Shown: piece by piece, positions 8,353 through 16,684 of the stretch
Layout of the letters: every line of letters starts with the position of its first letter
Position numbering within the stretch: the first letter of the stretch is position 1
DNA from: JAFLCL01 sp964502175
GTDB lineage: Bacteria > Myxococcota_A > Polyangia > Polyangiales > Sandaracinaceae
NCBI GenBank assembly: GCA_964502175.1
Contig: CAZCVE010000003.1
Location: 124,001 to 188,000 of the forward strand
DNA length: 64,000 bases
Reading direction: 5' to 3'
Notes under the pieces: model-generated
Seen by the model: the letters and a program-made list of their open reading frames with translations, nothing else
Told to the model about the DNA's origin: nothing
The model's database searches: none
Translations under genes and position numbers: made by a program

Positions 8353-9008
8353 GCCAGCCGATCGACGACGAAGGCGCGCTGCTCGCGCGCGCGCATCGCT
8401 TCGCGGGGTGGACGATCGCGGAGCTCGCGGGTGATCTCTCGCACCCACTGCCCGCCGATCCGACGCGGAGCAAGGGCGCGATCGGTCACCTCGTCGAGCG
8501 TGCGCTCGGCGCCGAGCGTGGCTCGCGTCCCGGCCCCGACTTCGCGAGCGGCATCGAGCTCAAGACGCTGCCCGTCGACGCGCGCGGCAAGCCCGCGGAG
8601 AGCACGTTCGTGACCGTGCTGAGCGACAAGGATCTCGAGCGTCCGTGGGAGGAGTCGCACGCGCGCGCGAAGCTCGCGCACGTGCTCTTCGTCCCCGTCG
8701 AGTCGCGCACCGTGCGCGCGTTCACCGATCGCCGCTTCGGTCGCGCGTTCCTGTGGCGGCCCACGGACGACGACGAAGCGCTGCTCGCGAAGGACTGGTC
8801 CGATCTCGCGGAGCGCGTCCTCGTTCACGGCGAGGTGCGCGCGACCGAGGGCGTCGCGCTGCAGATCCGTCCCAAAGGCAAGAACGCCGACGACACGACG
8901 CGACGCGCCGACGACGAAGGCGCGCCCACGCGACAGCTCAAGCGTGCCTTCTATCTGCGCGCGAGCTTCACCGAGCGCGTGCTCGCGCGAAGCGGCCTCA
9001 CGCGCTGA
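8349..9008 (+). CDS. mutH: MutH-like mismatch-repair endonuclease
   Basis: This 219-residue protein aligns along its whole length with enterobacterial MutH as I remember it: 'LLARAHRFAGWTIAELA', 'KGAIGHLVERALGA', 'DFASGIELKT', 'KPAESTFVTV', 'WEESHARAKL', 'LWRPTDDDEALLAKDWSDL', 'LQIRPKGKNA' and 'AFYLRASFTERVLAR'. MutH nicks the unmethylated strand at hemimethylated GATC when activated by MutS/MutL. The catalytic D/E/K triad is present in 'DFASGIELK', but the segment is one residue shorter than in E. coli (DFAALGVELK). The start ATG overlaps the preceding stop. No dam, mutS or mutL is in the window. Alternatives are a Sau3AI-like or solitary nicking enzyme of the same fold; the full-length match favours MutH. 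Confidence 0.87.
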   Translation: MSQPIDDEGALLARAHRFAGWTIAELAGDLSHPLPADPTRSKGAIGHLVERALGAERGSRPGPDFASGIELKTLPVDARGKPAESTFVTVLSDKDLERPWEESHARAKLAHVLFVPVESRTVRAFTDRRFGRAFLWRPTDDDEALLAKDWSDLAERVLVHGEVRATEGVALQIRPKGKNADDTTRRADDEGAPTRQLKRAFYLRASFTERVLARSGLTR

Positions 9009-9026
9009 CGATCGCAGCGACGCGCG

Positions 9027-10553
9027 TCAGAGCAGCGTGCAGCGGGGGCGGGTCGTCGAGCCGGGGCAGGCGGGTGGTGCTTCGCCGCTGGCGCGCGCGA
9101 TCGACCAGTCGATCGCGTGGCCGATCGAGGTCGAGACCATCGTGAGGTGATCGCCGCCGTCGACCTCGCAGAAGTCGTACTCGGTCATGTCGTCGCGGAG
9201 GCGATTCACCACGCAGCCGATCGCGCCCGGGGACGAGGCCTCGTCGTCGGTCGAGGTGAGCATCAGGATCGGCGGTGCGTCCGCCATGGGGATCACCGGC
9301 TGGTTCGCCTCGTCGCGCGCGACCCACGCGCCCGTGAGATCGCTGCACTCGTCGCGATCGACGCAGCCGGTCACGTCGTCGATGAACGCGTCGTCGAAGA
9401 CCTCGTCGACGGTGTTCGGCGGCACGTAGCCTGCGCGTGGCGTGCCGAGCGCGGCGCCGGCCTGCACGAAGCAGCGCGTGTTCCACTCGGACACCACCGT
9501 GTCGCGGATCGAGGCCTCGAACGGCTCGCCCCAGCGCGTCGTGTCGTCCGTGAGGTTGGCGTAGTCGGCGAGCACGAACAGCGAGCCCGTCGCGCGGAGG
9601 AGATCGTTCACCGCGAACGTCCGCAAGCGAACGATCGTCGTCGAGCTCGCGACGTCGTAGCCCGGCGCCATCGACACCACGGCACGGAGATCCAGCGATG
9701 GATCCTCGCTCGCGAGCGCGGCGACCGAGAGCGCGATCCCGCCGCCCTGGCTGTGCCCGTACGCCAGCGTGCCGGAGTCGAGCCTCTCGCTCGGGAGGAG
9801 CGCGCGGATCGCGCGGACGCCGTCGATCGCCGAGCGCGCGGGATCGATCCAGTTGCCGTAGCCGTGCACGCCCTCGGTGCCGAGGCCCGCGTAGTCCGGC
9901 GCGATCACCGGCAGGCCGGCCGCCGCGTACGAGAGGACGAACGCGTCGACGTAGCTCGCGGGCAGACCGATCACCTCGAGGCCTTCGCGCCAGAAGCGCG
10001 AGGGCGCGCAGGGATCCGCGATGCCCACGGTGCCGTGGAGCGCGAGTACGACTGGCACGCGCTCGCTGCGCGTCACGTCCGGCAGGACCATCAGCGCGGT
10101 CGAGATGCCGCCGACGCCGCGCGGCTCGCGCTCCGTGCGGTACGCGATCACGTAGACGCGAAGCGCGCCACCGACGCGCTCGATGCCCGACACGCCCGCG
10201 AGACGTGTCGCGACCTCGCTCGCTTCGATCGTCTCGATCAGCGAGCAGCCGAGCAGCGCGCCGCGCACCGACGGATCGAAGGCGGGCAGGCCCTCGGGCG
10301 TGTCGTAGAGGGCGGTGACGACGTCGTCGCACGCGTCGAGAGGCTCGAGCGCGGACGCGGTGGGACCTCCATCGGGCCGGAAGAACGGCGCGTCCGATCC
10401 TGCGTCGGGCGACACAGGCGGCGTGTCGCTGGCGACGGGCGCGTCGGTCGGGGACGCAGCGTCGACGCCTGCGTCGGGCTCGACGTTCGACGGACCACAC
10501 GCGACGACACCGAGGGCCAAGACGGCACCGAACAGAACACGTTCCCGCTTCAT
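9027..10553 (-). CDS. Lipoprotein alpha/beta-hydrolase (secretory-lipase-like)
   Basis: This is a 508-residue lipoprotein: signal 'VLFGAVLALGVVAC' with lipobox VVAC, then an Asp/Ser/Pro-rich linker to about residue 65. The catalytic domain has the oxyanion region 'VVLALHGTVG', 'VIAPDYAGLGTEG' and the nucleophile elbow 'YGHSQGGG', typical of secretory lipase/esterase folds. The Asp and His of the triad are probably in 'LMLTSTDDEASSP' and 'VDGGDHLTM'. Ten or so Cys in the mature part imply disulfides and an oxidising location. It likely hydrolyses esters at the cell surface, a trait that would suit a predatory or saprophytic lifestyle (inference). It converges on mutH with an 18-base gap. Confidence 0.82.
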   Translation of the reverse strand: MKRERVLFGAVLALGVVACGPSNVEPDAGVDAASPTDAPVASDTPPVSPDAGSDAPFFRPDGGPTASALEPLDACDDVVTALYDTPEGLPAFDPSVRGALLGCSLIETIEASEVATRLAGVSGIERVGGALRVYVIAYRTEREPRGVGGISTALMVLPDVTRSERVPVVLALHGTVGIADPCAPSRFWREGLEVIGLPASYVDAFVLSYAAAGLPVIAPDYAGLGTEGVHGYGNWIDPARSAIDGVRAIRALLPSERLDSGTLAYGHSQGGGIALSVAALASEDPSLDLRAVVSMAPGYDVASSTTIVRLRTFAVNDLLRATGSLFVLADYANLTDDTTRWGEPFEASIRDTVVSEWNTRCFVQAGAALGTPRAGYVPPNTVDEVFDDAFIDDVTGCVDRDECSDLTGAWVARDEANQPVIPMADAPPILMLTSTDDEASSPGAIGCVVNRLRDDMTEYDFCEVDGGDHLTMVSTSIGHAIDWSIARASGEAPPACPGSTTRPRCTLL

Positions 10554-10595
10554 GCGCGGGAGCGTCGCACGATCTCGGAGCGGGAACGAAGCGCG

Positions 10596-11702
10596 TCAGG
10601 GTACGGAGCCGCGCTCCGTGGGGTGGCCCTCTTGGATCCACCAGCCGATGCCTTCGTCGAGGATCGCCGCGCGCGTGTGACCGGCGGCGCGCACGGCGTC
10701 GACGACGTGGCCCGACGCGCCGTGCGGGCACGCGCAGTACGCGATCACCCACGTGTTCGGGTCCGTGATGTGCGAGACGAGCTGGGTCGCGTCGTAGAAG
10801 GGGAACGGCGCGGCGCCCGGGAGGTGCGCGGAGGCCCAGTCGGAAGGTGCGCGCGCGTCGAGGAGGATGAAGCGCTGGTGCGCCTCCATCGCGGCGAGCA
10901 CCGAGGCGCCGGCCACGAAGCGGTCGTCTCGGGCGGTGAACTCGGCGAGCGGCGCGTCGGGGTTCATGACGAGGTGATCGAGATCCGGCGGGGGCGGCCC
11001 CATCGGCGCGGCGGGCGGCAGCGTGCGCGGCGCGAGCGAGCGCACGAACGTGGTGAGCGCGTCGATGTCGCGCGACGACAGCTCGTCGTCCCAGCCCTGC
11101 ATCGGGGTGCCGCGACGACCGCGCGCGATCGTGTCGCGCACGAAGCCGTCGTTCGCCGTGCGGAGGAACACCTCGGAGCTGAGGCTCGTCGCGTTGACAC
11201 CCTCGCCGCGCGCGCCGTGACAGACCGCGCAGTGCTCCGCGAAGAGCTCGGCGCCGCGCACGGGGTCGCCGATGATCCGTGTCCCCGCGGTCTCCGCGCG
11301 CGGCTCGTCGGAGAGGCTGCGCAGGTACGCGATCATCTCCGCGATCTGCGGATCCGTGAGCGGTCCGCCTCGATCGCGGTGCCACGCAGACATCGGCGTG
11401 CCCGCGTGCCCCTCGGCGATCGCGGTGCGGAGGAAGTCGTCCGACGCGACCCGCAAGAAGTCGGCGTTGCCCAGCGCGGGCGCGTTGTCGACGATGTAGC
11501 CCTCGGCGTTCGCGCCGTGGCAGAGCCCGCAGTAGCGACCGAACGACTCGTGCCCTCGCGTGACGACGTCGGCGTCCACGCTCGCGAGCGGGAGCGGCGG
11601 CGGTGCGCCCACCTCTTCGGGCTCGGACCAGCACGCCGCGACGCTGGTCAGCGCGAGCGCGAGCGCGAGGCGTGGAGCGAGGCGTGGAGCGAGGAGACGC
11701 AC
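10596..11702 (-). CDS. Di-haem cytochrome c / rhodanese fusion lipoprotein
   Basis: This is a 368-residue lipoprotein starting at GTG 11702 (signal ending in 'TSVAAC'). Two cytochrome c class I domains follow, with haem motifs CGLCH ('FGRYCGLCHGANAEG') and CAVCH ('FAEHCAVCHGARGEG') and distal Met candidates in 'GTPMSAW' and 'GTPMQGW'. The C-terminal third is a rhodanese-like domain ('RFILLDARAPSDWASAHLPGA', 'VIAYCACPHGASGH'). Its active-site loop CACPHGAS keeps the cysteine and a CxxxR-like geometry without the Arg. It is probably an electron carrier with a sulfur-handling or regulatory module outside the cytoplasmic membrane. The signal peptide contains a 12-base tandem duplication (11667-11690). 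The partner oxidase is not in the window. Confidence 0.83.
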   Translation of the reverse strand: MRLLAPRLAPRLALALALTSVAACWSEPEEVGAPPPLPLASVDADVVTRGHESFGRYCGLCHGANAEGYIVDNAPALGNADFLRVASDDFLRTAIAEGHAGTPMSAWHRDRGGPLTDPQIAEMIAYLRSLSDEPRAETAGTRIIGDPVRGAELFAEHCAVCHGARGEGVNATSLSSEVFLRTANDGFVRDTIARGRRGTPMQGWDDELSSRDIDALTTFVRSLAPRTLPPAAPMGPPPPDLDHLVMNPDAPLAEFTARDDRFVAGASVLAAMEAHQRFILLDARAPSDWASAHLPGAAPFPFYDATQLVSHITDPNTWVIAYCACPHGASGHVVDAVRAAGHTRAAILDEGIGWWIQEGHPTERGSVP

Positions 11703-11746
11703 GGCGCCGAGCTTGTAGCACCGCGGCGCGGAGGAGCGGTCACCGA

Positions 11747-12907
11747 TCAGGCGATCGCCTTCATGGCTGCGGTGACACCCGCGCCGACCTCGCGGTGATG
11801 ACCCGAGCGGACGAGGGCGCGCTCGAGGGCGCCGAGCGTCGTGAGCATCTCGGGCAGACCCGTGGTCCCCATGTGACCGATGCGGAAGTACGTGGCTCGC
11901 AGATCGGGATGGAGGCCTCCCGCGATCACGACGCCTTCTTCGCGGACGGCAGCGACGAGCGAGGCGTCGACGCCGCTCGGGTAGCGAACGGCCGAGAGGG
12001 TCGACGCGCAGATCGACTCGCGCGCGGGCAGCATCGAGAGACCGAGCGCCGCGAACCCCGCGCGGAACGCGGCGGCGACGCGCGCGTGTCGCTCGAAGCG
12101 AGCCTCCATGCCCTCGCGCACGATCGACGCGAGGCTCACGTCGAGCGCGCCCACGAGCGAGACCGCGGGCGTGGCGAAGTACGCGGGCTCGTTGGCTTCG
12201 TACGCCTGCATGATCGGCAGCCACTCGAGCAGATCGAGGTAGAGCGACGCGGGCGGCGTCTCACGCGCACGGCGACGTGCGAGCGCGGCCTCGGACACCG
12301 TCAGCAGCGCGAGCCCGGGCGGCGCGCCGAGCGCCTTCTGGCTGCCCGTGAGCACGACGTCGATGCCCCAAGCGTCCTGTCGGATCACCTCGCCTGCGGC
12401 GCTGCACACGGCGTCGAGCACGACCAACGCGCCGTGCTCCTTCGCGAGCTTCGCGATCGGCTCGACGTCGATGCGCACGCCCGTCGAGGTGTCGACGTGC
12501 GTGATCGCGACGAGCCTCGGCTTCATCGTCCGCAGCGCCTCGCCGATCGCGTCGATCGACGGCATGTCGCCTGGCGTCGCGCTCACGCGCGTGACGACGG
12601 CACCGAGCCGCTCGAGGATCGACGCCATGCGCGCGCTGAACCAGCCGGTGTCGACGACGATCGCGCGATCGCCGCGCTCGACGAGGTTCGCGCAGGCCAT
12701 CTCCATCGCGAGCGTTCCGCTGCCCGCGATCACGAACGGCTGAGCGCTCGGCGCGAGCATGACGCTGCGGAGCGCGCCGATCGCTCGACCCATCACGGGC
12801 ACGAAGTCCGGGTCGACGTGGCTCGTGCTGCGCTGGCCCATCGCCGCCAGCACGGACGGCTCGATCTCGATGGGGCCGGGGATCATCAGGAGGCGGTGCT
12901 CGCTCAT
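11747..12907 (-). CDS. Class V aminotransferase (alanine/serine-glyoxylate aminotransferase-like)
   Basis: This is a 386-residue fold-type I PLP enzyme. The Schiff-base lysine is K191 in 'TGSQKALGAPPG' and the pyridine-N aspartate is D165 in 'LVVLDAVCSA'. 'MIPGPIEIEPSVLAAM' near the N-terminus and 'GSGTLAMEMACANL' (phosphate site) are typical of the AGXT/serine-pyruvate aminotransferase group. It would transfer the amino group of alanine or serine to glyoxylate, which detoxifies glyoxylate or feeds glycine. Phosphoserine aminotransferase is less likely because the N-terminal 'PGP' motif and the length fit AGXT better. The start is the ATG at 12907. The LysR gene on the same strand ends 50 bases upstream. 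Confidence 0.87.
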   Translation of the reverse strand: MSEHRLLMIPGPIEIEPSVLAAMGQRSTSHVDPDFVPVMGRAIGALRSVMLAPSAQPFVIAGSGTLAMEMACANLVERGDRAIVVDTGWFSARMASILERLGAVVTRVSATPGDMPSIDAIGEALRTMKPRLVAITHVDTSTGVRIDVEPIAKLAKEHGALVVLDAVCSAAGEVIRQDAWGIDVVLTGSQKALGAPPGLALLTVSEAALARRRARETPPASLYLDLLEWLPIMQAYEANEPAYFATPAVSLVGALDVSLASIVREGMEARFERHARVAAAFRAGFAALGLSMLPARESICASTLSAVRYPSGVDASLVAAVREEGVVIAGGLHPDLRATYFRIGHMGTTGLPEMLTTLGALERALVRSGHHREVGAGVTAAMKAIA

Positions 12908-12957
12908 GCCGCGCAGCGTGAACGCATCGCGTGATCTCGTCACGCGAGGAGCGCGCG

Positions 12958-13830
12958 TCAGCTTCGCGCCTTGTCGCGGAAGAGGCGCGCGAGCCGATCG
13001 AGGACGACACGGCACGCGGGCCGCTCCGACGCCGCGGTGCTCGACACGAGCCAGAGCGTGCGCGGCGCGATGCTCGGCAGATCGATCACGTGCACGAGGC
13101 CGGCCTCGCGCTCTCCCCAGAACGACACCAGGGGAACGAGTCCGCGGCTCACCCGCGCAGCCGACACGAGCGCTGGAAGGCTGTTGCTGCTCGCCGCGAC
13201 CGCCAGCTCGGTTCGCGCGGCGAGCCACCGCGCCTCGGGCAGGTGCGCGAGCTCGCCAGCGGGCGCGAGCACCCGATGTCCCGTCAGCTGCTTCACCGTC
13301 TTGGGTGTGCCGTGCGCGGCGAGATAGTCGGCCGACGCATAGAGGCCGATGCGTCCGCGCGCGATCGACCGCGCCTTGTGGTCGGCGCCCCGCAGCGGAT
13401 CGACACGGAGCGCGATGTCGGCCTCGCCGCGCACGAGATCGAGCCTGCGGTTGCCGGCGAGGATCTCGATCGACAGGGCAGGGTGCTCGTCGAGCAACGA
13501 CAAGAGGCCCGCCTCGACGACGAACGGCGCGAGCGCGTCGGTCATCGCGAGCTTCACGATGCCGCTGACGCCGCGCGACGGCGCGAGCTCGCGCGTGATC
13601 GCCGTCGAGGCGCTCTCCATGCGCTCCGCGAGCCCCACCGTGCGCTCGCCCGCGGGCGTGAGCGTGAGGCCGTCTCGCGTGCGGTGAAAGAGACGCGCGC
13701 CGAGCGTCGACTCGAGCGTTGCGAGCCGGCGACCCACGGTGGTGCGGTCCATGCCGAGCTGCTTGGCGGCGGCCTGCAGCTGCCCGGTGCGCGCGATCGC
13801 GAGAAAGACCCTGACGTCGTCCCAGCTCAT
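12958..13830 (-). CDS. LysR-family transcriptional regulator
   Basis: This 290-residue LysR regulator has an N-terminal winged helix-turn-helix at 1-60 ('FLAIARTGQLQAAAKQLGMD', 'TVGRRLATLESTLGARLFHR') and a periplasmic-binding-like effector domain from about 90 ('GIVKLAMTDALAPFVV'). It is transcribed away from the oxidoreductase gene at 13955. The 124-base gap holds a perfect 12-base inverted repeat (13871-13901) close to this gene's start, the standard arrangement for a LysR that controls itself and its divergent neighbour. The effector is unknown; the target enzyme suggests a quinone, aldehyde or other electrophile. Confidence 0.88.
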   Translation of the reverse strand: MSWDDVRVFLAIARTGQLQAAAKQLGMDRTTVGRRLATLESTLGARLFHRTRDGLTLTPAGERTVGLAERMESASTAITRELAPSRGVSGIVKLAMTDALAPFVVEAGLLSLLDEHPALSIEILAGNRRLDLVRGEADIALRVDPLRGADHKARSIARGRIGLYASADYLAAHGTPKTVKQLTGHRVLAPAGELAHLPEARWLAARTELAVAASSNSLPALVSAARVSRGLVPLVSFWGEREAGLVHVIDLPSIAPRTLWLVSSTAASERPACRVVLDRLARLFRDKARS

Positions 13831-13870
13831 GCGGCGCGGCTCCTCGTCGCGAGCCTACACGTTCGTGTGT

Positions 13871-13901
13871 GCACGGATGCACGCGAGGTGTGCATCCGTG
13901 C
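13871..13901. promoter_or_regulatory. Perfect 12-base inverted repeat, likely LysR operator
   Basis: Left arm GCACGGATGCAC (13871-13882), 7-base spacer, right arm GTGCATCCGTGC (13890-13901), with no mismatch. It sits between the divergently transcribed LysR regulator (start 13830) and oxidoreductase (start 13955). Arm length and position favour a protein-binding site over a terminator, because no gene ends here. Confidence 0.6.
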
Positions 13902-13954
13902 GCGCGACTCCGGCGCGTCGTCGGCGAACGATCGGGCTCGAGAGGACACGACGC

Positions 13955-14959
13955 ATGCCGACGACGATGAAGGCTGTGATGCTGACGAAGAAGGGCGGTC
14001 CCGAGGTGCTCGAGGTGGTGGAGCTGCCGCTGCCGGAGCCGGGCGAAGGCGAGGTCCGCGTGAAGGTGGACGTGACTGGCGTGGGCTCCACCGACGTCAC
14101 GATGCGCACCGGGCAGTACCCGTACGCGCCGCCCATCCCGTTCGTACCTGGCTACGAGTCGATCGGGCTCGTCGACGCGATCGGCGCGGGCGTGACCTCG
14201 CTCGCGGTCGGCGATCGTGTGTGCGCGCTGCTGGTGCACGGCGGCTACGCGACGCACGTCGTGCGAGGCGCGGAGCACTGGGTGAAGGTGCCGAAGGAGC
14301 TCGACGCGAAGGAGGCCGTGTCGCTGGTGCTGAACTACGTGACCGCGTACCAGATGCTCGTGCGGACGGCGCAGGTGAAGGCGGGGCAGACGGTGCTGGT
14401 GAACGGCGCGAACGGGGGCGTGGGGCAAGCGCTGCTCGATCTGTGTCGTGCGCTCGACATCCGCGCGATCGGCGCGGCCTCGCCGAAGCGCCACGACGTC
14501 GTGCGCAGCTACGGTGCGATCCCGATCGATGGACGCGGCGCGCCGATCGACGTCGGCACGCTCGCCGTGAAGCCCGAGGGCGTCGACGCGTCGTTCGACG
14601 GAGTGGGCGGCGAGCAGACCGGACAGTGCACGTCGGCGACGCGGCGTGGAGGCACGGTGGTCTGGTACGGCTTCGTCGGCACCGGCGGCCTGATCGGCAC
14701 CGCGCGATCGGCCGCAGCGCTCTTCGCGGGCGCGCCGCTCTGCGGTCGCACGGGCGCGTTCTACGGCATCACGCAGCTGTACCGGAAGGACCCGAAGCCC
14801 TTCCGCGAAGACCTCGGCGCGCTCTTCGCGCTGCTGGCGGGGAAGAAGATCCGACCCCGGATCGCCGAGACGATGGGCCTCCTCGAGGCGAGGCGCGCGA
14901 ACGAGCGGCTCGAGGCGGGGAACATCGAAGGAAAGATCCTGCTCGTCGCCGACCGGTGA
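13955..14959 (+). CDS. Zinc-independent MDR oxidoreductase (quinone-reductase-like)
   Basis: This is a 334-residue medium-chain dehydrogenase/reductase. The N-terminal GroES-like domain has 'GSTDVTMRTGQYPY' and 'PFVPGYESIGLVDAIG'. The Rossmann motif is 'VLVNGANGGVGQALLDLC'. Catalytic-zinc ligands (the GHE motif and structural Cys set) are absent, so it belongs with NADPH:quinone or enoyl reductases. It would reduce a quinone or activated alkene using NADPH. The ATG at 13955 is chosen because family proteins begin 'MKAVxL', here 'MPTTMKAVML'. Control by the divergent LysR protein through the palindrome is likely. The stop codon lies inside the loop of a 12-base-pair hairpin shared with the tmRNA end. 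Confidence 0.85.
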   Translation: MPTTMKAVMLTKKGGPEVLEVVELPLPEPGEGEVRVKVDVTGVGSTDVTMRTGQYPYAPPIPFVPGYESIGLVDAIGAGVTSLAVGDRVCALLVHGGYATHVVRGAEHWVKVPKELDAKEAVSLVLNYVTAYQMLVRTAQVKAGQTVLVNGANGGVGQALLDLCRALDIRAIGAASPKRHDVVRSYGAIPIDGRGAPIDVGTLAVKPEGVDASFDGVGGEQTGQCTSATRRGGTVVWYGFVGTGGLIGTARSAAALFAGAPLCGRTGAFYGITQLYRKDPKPFREDLGALFALLAGKKIRPRIAETMGLLEARRANERLEAGNIEGKILLVADR

Positions 14960-14973
14960 GATCGGCGACGAGC
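14941..14973. terminator. Bidirectional terminator between the oxidoreductase gene and tmRNA
   Basis: Perfect 12-base arms GCTCGTCGCCGA (14941-14952) and TCGGCGACGAGC (14962-14973) enclose a 9-base loop that contains the oxidoreductase stop codon (14957-14959). The last four codons of that gene form one arm. tmRNA arrives from the opposite side, 15 bases away, so one hairpin can serve both transcripts. Confidence 0.6.
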
Positions 14974-14987
14974 AGTCTCGACTTGTC

Positions 14988-15343
14988 TGGAGGTGGCGGG
15001 AGTCGAACCCGCGTCCGGAGGCGCTCCGCGCCGACGTCTACGTGTGTAGCTCGTGTGTTGAATCGCGCGGGAGAGCGCCCACGAGCAAGCTCTCCCTCAC
15101 GCTATCGACCTCAGTCTCGCTCTACCTGCGGCCGCTCAGGTAGTGCCAGCCAGTTCAATGACGCCTCCGCGGGAGCACTGGCAGGCTCTTCGCTTCGACG
15201 GCTATCGCTAAACCTTCTCAGGCCGCGACGGCGTAGGTGCTGTCGTTCGCACTTACAAATTCCCTACTATTTTTGACGCCGTTGTTGGGCCCGGCGACAC
15301 GCAATCTTTGCCTCACTGCCCCCGTCGAAACCGTGACACCCCC
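14988..15343 (-). ncRNA. ssrA: tmRNA
   Basis: The 3' end, read on the minus strand, is a T-arm with 'GGTTCGACTCCCGCC', then CACCTCC and discriminator A (14988); CCA is not encoded. The 5' end GGGGGTG (15343-15337) pairs with CACCTCC with one G-U, giving the tRNA-like acceptor stem. It is followed by 'TCACGGTTTCGACGGGGGC', typical of tmRNA. The tag frame runs from 15250 to 15218: GCG AAC GAC AGC ACC TAC GCC GTC GCG GCC TGA. It encodes ANDSTYAVAA after the tRNA-borne alanine, so the tag is AANDSTYAVAA. This rescues stalled ribosomes and marks the product for proteolysis. Total length is about 356 bases. No promoter could be called with confidence. Confidence 0.95.
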
Positions 15344-15504
15344 GGAGATTCGGAGTCGTGCTGGTCCAGACGAAGCGAGGCGAACCTAGCAGGGCATCGC
15401 GGACGACGCTCGCCAGGGCCCAGCCCGTTCGGTCGATCGGAGATCGAGACGAGGCCGAGACATCGCGCGACCGTCGTGCGCGGAGCATGCCGGCGGACTG
15501 GGGC

Positions 15505-16635
15505 TCACGCCGCGACGACCACCCGGTCCTTGCCGGCGCGCTTGGCCGCGAGGAGGGCCTCGTCTGCACGTGCGAGGAGAGAGTCCGCGCCGATCCCGCG
15601 CGCGTGTGCGAGCCCGACCGACGTCGTCACGGCGAGCGGGCCGTGCGGCTGGGCGACTGGCTGTGCCCGCACGGCGTCGTGGAGCGTGTGCGCCAGCCCG
15701 ATCGCGTCTGCCTCGGACAGAGCGTCCGAGACGATCGCGAGCTCCTCGCCGCCGTAGCGGTACGCACGCGTACGAGGCGGCAGGCGCGCGCGCAGGCGTG
15801 CGCCGATCTCACGCAACACGGCGTCACCCGCAGGATGCCCGAGCGTGTCGTTGATGCGCTTGAAGTCGTCGAGATCGAGGAGCACGAGCGTGACAGCGCG
15901 TCCGTCGAGCAGGGCCGCGTCGCAGGTCTCGCGAAGGATCGCATCGCCGGTGCGGCGTGACGCGAGCCCGGTCAGCGGATCGGTCGTCGCTTGCGCGCTG
16001 ACGCGCTCGAAGCGCGCGGCCGCTTCGAGCGCGGGGCCCGCCAGGCTCGCCACGAGGGAGAAGAGAAGGCGCGTCTCGTCGTCGGGCGCGCGACCCGTGA
16101 ACACGTTGTCGGCGACGAGCGAGCCGCTGCGTGCGCTCATCGGGAGCGGGGCCTCGATGGCGGTCGGACCGTCGAGCTCGAAGCGAGCCCCGCTGCCGTC
16201 GATGCGGCGCGCGTCTCGCGTCAGACGTGCGCCGACGATGGTGTTCGCCAACGCCGATCCGTCGCTGAGCGTGCGCGCGCCGACCTCGTACAAGGTCTCG
16301 AGGTCGGGGCCGTCGCGCTCGATCGAACGCCACACCCGATCGGCTTCGGTGCGATCGAGCGGTCCGATCGCCGCGAGGACCTCGAGCTCGTCCCCCGCGT
16401 CGGTCGGGACGAGCACGAGCGCGCGGTTCATCCCGAGGCCGACGCCTGCGGTGACGCCCGTGAGGACGGCGCACGCGGTGGCGCGCCGATCGTCGCCGCT
16501 TCGCGCGAGGCCTGCGATGCGGGCGAGAAGCGAGAGACCGCGCGTGAGTCGTCGGGTTCGCTCGTCGAGCGCGCGGTTGGCCTCGAGCAGCCGGGCGAGA
16601 TCGGCGGTGAGCGCATCGCGGAGATCGCTCGACAT
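15505..16635 (-). CDS. Diguanylate cyclase (GAF-like sensor plus GGDEF)
   Basis: This is a 376-residue cytoplasmic protein. The N-terminal 40 residues form a helix ('DLARLLEANRALDERTRRL') likely to be coiled coil. Residues about 45-205 look like a GAF-type sensor ('GVTAGVGLGMNRALVLVPTD', 'PLPMSARSGSLVADNVFTG'). The C-terminal GGDEF domain has 'DPLTGLASRRTGDAILRE', metal-binding 'LLDLDDFKRINDTLGH' and the active-site loop 'YRYGGEEL' (GGEEL variant, active in known enzymes). It should convert GTP to cyclic di-GMP. The RxxD inhibitory site five residues before GGEEL is missing ('RTRA'), so product inhibition of that type is not expected. The ATG at 16635 lies 49 bases from a divergent lipoprotein gene. 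Confidence 0.88.
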   Translation of the reverse strand: MSSDLRDALTADLARLLEANRALDERTRRLTRGLSLLARIAGLARSGDDRRATACAVLTGVTAGVGLGMNRALVLVPTDAGDELEVLAAIGPLDRTEADRVWRSIERDGPDLETLYEVGARTLSDGSALANTIVGARLTRDARRIDGSGARFELDGPTAIEAPLPMSARSGSLVADNVFTGRAPDDETRLLFSLVASLAGPALEAAARFERVSAQATTDPLTGLASRRTGDAILRETCDAALLDGRAVTLVLLDLDDFKRINDTLGHPAGDAVLREIGARLRARLPPRTRAYRYGGEELAIVSDALSEADAIGLAHTLHDAVRAQPVAQPHGPLAVTTSVGLAHARGIGADSLLARADEALLAAKRAGKDRVVVAA

Positions 16636-16684
16636 CGAGCGGAGCGTATCAAGACGGTCGTTCTGCGAGGTAGAGTCGAAGGCG

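Noticed and set aside
9117..11798. 893-residue plus-strand frame opposite the lipase-like and cytochrome genes
   Set aside because: His/Arg/Glu/Ala-rich antisense shadow of two genes with clear domains; no motif of its own.
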